The notes beneath the pieces are model-generated. The model saw only the letters and a program-made list of their open reading frames with translations, did not search any database and was not told where the DNA came from. Below, piece after piece: positions 60,915 through 64,000 of a stretch of DNA of 64,000 nucleotides; within the stretch, counting starts at the first letter, position 1; each line of letters begins with the position of its first letter. The translations under genes and the position numbers were made by a program. The DNA lies in NCBI GenBank assembly GCA_964638895.1, contig CAZWYY010000010.1, positions 1 through 64,000 of the forward strand, read 5' to 3'. The DNA comes from JAFGGG01 sp964638895. Its GTDB lineage: Bacteria; Spirochaetota; Spirochaetia; SZUA-6; RPPD01.

Positions 60915-62387
60915 ATGAGCACAACACAAACAAAAATAAATAAAAGCATTGCAAACGCAAGCTGGGTCTCGCTCTCTCTTATTTTTGCCCGTTTATTGAA
61001 TCCCATCAGCTCCGCCATCCTCGCGCGGCTTCTGGATTCCACGGCCTTCGGCATCATCAGCATCATCCAGATTTTTATGATTGTAATAGATATTTTCAGG
61101 GATATGGGTATAACAAAATCACTACTTGTATACCAGGGAAACGAGATCGAAGAGTTCAGCAGTACCGCTTTTTATGCGGTTCTGACAGGCGGAATTTTCT
61201 CTGTTATTGTATTATGGTTTATATCACCCTTTGTTTCCTCATTTTTTAATGAGAATATATTGGAAATTATCATCAAAATAGCGGCTGTCCGCATGCTGTT
61301 TTTCTCACTTCAGAATATACCCGAGGTTCTTATTCAGAGACAGGGGAGATGGATTCTTTACTCAATCTTAAATATGACGGCACCGATAGCAACCTCAATC
61401 AGTACCGTAGTACTTGCTTTCTGCAATTTTGGCGTGTGGAGCATAATTTATGGTACGATTATCGGATCACTGCTTAAATTGATCCTTATGTATATTCTCT
61501 TTCCCTGGAAACCAAAGCTCTATTTTAATTTCAAACAATTCAGGGAACTTTCAGGATACGGCAAATGGGTAATCGGATATAATCTTCTTACCTTTTTTGT
61601 GGATACGGCCGACAATGCCTATCTGGCACGCTTTCAAGGCGCCGCTAACCTGGGGTATTACTCATTGCCCTATTCATGGATCACCTACCCCAACAGGTAT
61701 ATTTTATATGCCATACAGAGAACAACCTTCCCGACCTTAAGCGGAGTCAAAGAAAAACAAGAACAAAAAGAGATTGTAATAAAAATAATCGGATTAATTT
61801 CTTTTATTATATTCCCTATCTTCATGTATTTGATTTTCAATGCCCATTATTTTGTATTGACTGTCTTCGGAGAAAAATGGATACGGTCAATCGAGATAGT
61901 ACGATGGCTTTCAATTTATGGTATACTCCGTGGAATAAATGAATTTACCTGCAGCTTTTTTATTGCCACAAAAAAGGCCAAGTTTGGCGTTATTCCGCAG
62001 GTTGTTTCAATTGTTTTTATTATTGGCGGCTTTTTAATTAGCTGGGGACAATGGGACGCGGTGGCAATCGCCGTTCTTTTTACCTCTGCCATGGCAACAA
62101 GAGTACTGGCAACGGTATTTATTTTTATAAAATTCTACGCAATGAATATGCTGAAGCTTTTTTTCTCCATATTATCCGGGATTATTCCTTCCCTACTCGC
62201 CGCATTTTCCGGCCTTCTTATTGCGGAATCCACGACATTTAATATCTATATTAAATTCGGACTAAGCTTATCTATTTTTCTTATATTATATTTATTCTTA
62301 TACAGCGGTGTTAAATACAAGAATCCGTTCAAGCTGTATTTACCGTCCACGTGGAAAGCGATAATAAAACAGTATATAAAAAAGTAA
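60915..62387 (+). CDS. Wzx-like polysaccharide flippase
   Basis: The 490-aa protein has about 12-14 membrane helices of the MOP/polysaccharide-transporter type. It begins ANASWVSLSLIFARLLNPIS and FGIISIIQIFMIVIDIFRD, as in O-antigen and teichuronic acid flippases. It should turn the lipid-linked repeat unit to the periplasmic side. With the Wzz-like protein at 41.3 kb it points to a Wzy-type route; no Wzy polymerase is recognised in the window. ATG at 60915 with AGGCGG before it. Confidence 0.9.
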   Translation: MSTTQTKINKSIANASWVSLSLIFARLLNPISSAILARLLDSTAFGIISIIQIFMIVIDIFRDMGITKSLLVYQGNEIEEFSSTAFYAVLTGGIFSVIVLWFISPFVSSFFNENILEIIIKIAAVRMLFFSLQNIPEVLIQRQGRWILYSILNMTAPIATSISTVVLAFCNFGVWSIIYGTIIGSLLKLILMYILFPWKPKLYFNFKQFRELSGYGKWVIGYNLLTFFVDTADNAYLARFQGAANLGYYSLPYSWITYPNRYILYAIQRTTFPTLSGVKEKQEQKEIVIKIIGLISFIIFPIFMYLIFNAHYFVLTVFGEKWIRSIEIVRWLSIYGILRGINEFTCSFFIATKKAKFGVIPQVVSIVFIIGGFLISWGQWDAVAIAVLFTSAMATRVLATVFIFIKFYAMNMLKLFFSILSGIIPSLLAAFSGLLIAESTTFNIYIKFGLSLSIFLILYLFLYSGVKYKNPFKLYLPSTWKAIIKQYIKK

Positions 62388-62413
62388 CCCGGAGATCCGT
62401 TATTATAGATAAT

Positions 62414-63529
62414 ATGAACAAGAAAAAGATATTTTTAATCGCCGGGGCAAGACCCAATTTTATGAAGATTGCGCCCCTGTATCATGCTCTAAAAAAACAG
62501 AAATGGGCGGAGACGCTCATTGTAAATACCGGACAACACTATGACCTCAATCTCTCGCAGTCCTTTTTTGACGACCTCGGCCTCCCACATGCGCATATCA
62601 ATTTGAACATCGGTTCCGGAACACATGCCGAACAAACGGCCGGCATTATGATTGCGTTTGAAAAACTGATAACCGGGTCCCGTCCGGACCTTGTTATTGT
62701 GGTGGGAGATGTCAACTCTACCCTGGCCTGCTCCATTGCCGCGAAAAAATGTAATATCAAAATCGCGCATCTTGAAGCCGGACTCCGCTCGTTCGATATG
62801 AGTATGCCGGAAGAGATCAACAGAATAGTAACGGACGCGCTTTCCGACATCCTCTGGACACCGTCTCCCGACGCGGACCTGCGGCTGAGGAAAGAAGGGA
62901 AAAGCGAGAAAAGTATTATTCAGGTTGGGAATATTATGATCGACTCCGTTCGTATGGTACTCCCAAAATTAAAGGGCGATAAGACTTTAAAGACATTGGG
63001 ACTGATAAAAGGAAGATACGGGGTTGTTACCCTTCACCGGCCGTCCAATGTTGATGGAAAAGAAACGCTTACTAAAATTTGCCAGTCACTTATCAATATC
63101 TCAAAGACACACCCACTGGTTTTCCCGCTTCATCCACGGACAAAAAAACAACTTATTGAATTCGACCTATTTGAAAAACTGAATAAAATCAGCGGTATTT
63201 TACTATTAGAACCACTGAATTATATCGGCTTTTTGAATATCATTATACATTCATATTTTGTCATAACCGACTCCGGCGGTGTTCAGGAAGAAACCACATA
63301 CCTTAAAATTCCCTGCTTTACCCTACGCCCCAATACCGAACGCCCGATCACCATCGAACTGGGTTCCAATAAGCTTTCCACAACAGAGACGATCGAAACC
63401 GATATCGCACGTATTGACCCGGCGTATTATAAACGGAGGGGAATACCCCCTTTATGGGACGGCAAAACCGCCCCGCGGGTCGTTGCCTCGATAAAAAAAA
63501 ATATTTTCAGGAACATTCAAAAAGGTTAA
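62414..63529 (+). CDS. wecB: UDP-N-acetylglucosamine 2-epimerase (non-hydrolysing)
   Basis: From the ATG at 62414 the protein has 371 residues and starts MNKKKIFLIAGARPNFMKIA; the frame extends upstream into the flippase gene but without homology. It has NTGQHYDLNLSQSFFDDLGL, VVGDVNSTLACSIAA, HLEAGLRSFDMSMPEEINR and ITDSGGVQEETTYL, all typical of WecB. It makes UDP-ManNAc from UDP-GlcNAc. No WecC dehydrogenase is present in the window, so ManNAc may be used directly or oxidised by a gene beyond the edge. Confidence 0.95.
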   Translation: MNKKKIFLIAGARPNFMKIAPLYHALKKQKWAETLIVNTGQHYDLNLSQSFFDDLGLPHAHINLNIGSGTHAEQTAGIMIAFEKLITGSRPDLVIVVGDVNSTLACSIAAKKCNIKIAHLEAGLRSFDMSMPEEINRIVTDALSDILWTPSPDADLRLRKEGKSEKSIIQVGNIMIDSVRMVLPKLKGDKTLKTLGLIKGRYGVVTLHRPSNVDGKETLTKICQSLINISKTHPLVFPLHPRTKKQLIEFDLFEKLNKISGILLLEPLNYIGFLNIIIHSYFVITDSGGVQEETTYLKIPCFTLRPNTERPITIELGSNKLSTTETIETDIARIDPAYYKRRGIPPLWDGKTAPRVVASIKKNIFRNIQKG

Positions 63530-63538
63530 ATTATCACA

Positions 63539-64000
63539 ATGCACGATTACGACCTTGTGTCCGTTTGTCTTGCCACTTATAATCGTTCGCATTTGCTTAA
63601 ACAGGCGATCGAGAATATATTATCTCAAACATATCGCCGATTTGAACTTTTTGTGGTAGACGACGGATCAAATGATAATACGGAATCAGTTGTAAAACAC
63701 TATCAAAAAAAAGACAAGCGGATCTTCTATTGCAGGCATGATACGAATAAGGGACTGGCAGCCGCGCGCAATACGGCGATCTCCCGCGCCAAGGGCAGGT
63801 ATTTTACCTTTATTGATGATGATGACGCCTGGGATAAGATATTTCTTTCACACTTTGTAAAAACTGCATCCAATTATGACGATAATTGGTGCTTCTGTTG
63901 CGGAACGGATTATACAAATAACCTGGGAAATCATATCCGTTATATTCCTAAATTGAACGGCCCTCTTAAAGAATATATTAAAAAGGGCTATACACCACCT
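63539..64000 (+). CDS. Family 2 glycosyltransferase, N-terminal part (cut by window end)
   Basis: The ATG at 63539 starts ten bases after the wecB stop, and the frame stays open for 154 codons to the window edge. It shows VCLATYNRSHLLKQAIENIL, FVVDDGSNDNTES and FIDDDDAWDKIF, the GT-A fold with DxD, as in the GT2 gene at 60.1 kb. Seven cysteines or so cluster near DNWCFCCGTDY, which is uncommon. The remaining part and the acceptor are unknown. Confidence 0.88.
   Translation, partial: MHDYDLVSVCLATYNRSHLLKQAIENILSQTYRRFELFVVDDGSNDNTESVVKHYQKKDKRIFYCRHDTNKGLAAARNTAISRAKGRYFTFIDDDDAWDKIFLSHFVKTASNYDDNWCFCCGTDYTNNLGNHIRYIPKLNGPLKEYIKKGYTPP

Noticed and set aside
1..64000. tRNA, rRNA, insertion sequences, prophage genes
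   Set aside because: I looked for T-loop-like sequences, rRNA-like tracts, transposase motifs and phage structural genes and saw none; a covariance search would be needed to exclude small RNAs.

Overview
The window reads as chromosomal DNA of a diderm bacterium, most likely a member of the Spirochaetota. This is inference: the pointers are the many barrel-type outer-membrane proteins with signal peptides, an RsbU/STAS/RsbW partner-switching set with no sigma factor, a DUF1577/PilZ-type protein like those of Leptospira, many TPR proteins, and a DnaE with its own PHP domain. No rRNA, tRNA, CRISPR array, insertion sequence or prophage gene was found. Base composition is moderate, except for a clearly AT-rich stretch around 57.4-60 kb and a short GC-rich intergenic block at 51.9-52.1 kb.

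Layout, left to right. 0-6 kb: the 3' end of a GH94 disaccharide phosphorylase, a small PH/GRAM-like protein, a broken repeat-protein gene, two Wzi-like outer-membrane barrels, a perfect 18-bp palindrome and a lipoprotein. 6-13.6 kb: a signalling block with a PilZ/DUF1577-type protein, the RsbW-like kinase, STAS antagonist and GAF-SpoIIE phosphatase, and a 1017-aa protein with degenerate NTPase motifs and TPRs. 13.6-19.3 kb: a ParB-like protein, a metallophosphoesterase and three TPR proteins, one carrying an Mrr-like domain. 19.3-29.9 kb: an envelope operon (giant surface protein, barrel, FecR-barrel fusion) ending in mutL. 30-32.5 kb: an unknown protein, a voltage-sensor/HAMP-like membrane protein and a DUF503 protein.

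32.5-41.2 kb, all on the minus strand: a ComFB-like protein, an unknown small protein, a phosphoesterase, ttcA, an HD phosphohydrolase, a TerB-like protein, ligA, a DPBB/SPOR cell-wall protein and an exported unknown. 41.3-44.4 kb: the front of a surface-polysaccharide locus (Wzz-like chain-length regulator, NusG-type antiterminator, DegT aminotransferase). 44.4-54.8 kb: a three-gene molybdenum hydroxylase set, then dnaE, a PHP phosphatase, recG and rsmD. 55.1-64 kb: a second polysaccharide block, with a promoter and long leader before gmd and fcl (GDP-L-fucose), then a GT-D-like enzyme, an inverted ArnT/PMT-type transferase, a GT2 transferase, a Wzx-like flippase, wecB (UDP-ManNAc) and a second GT2 gene cut by the window edge.

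The Wzz, flippase and sugar-nucleotide genes together suggest a Wzx/Wzy-type surface glycan containing GDP-fucose- and ManNAc-derived sugars. The special NusG at 42.6 kb may help transcription through these long operons. The Wzi-like barrels at 2-5 kb could serve the same surface, but that link is only inferred. The least explained items are the voltage-sensor/HAMP protein, the FecR-barrel pair, the 1017-aa signalling protein, the divergent molybdenum hydroxylase and the ComFB-like protein without its cysteines.
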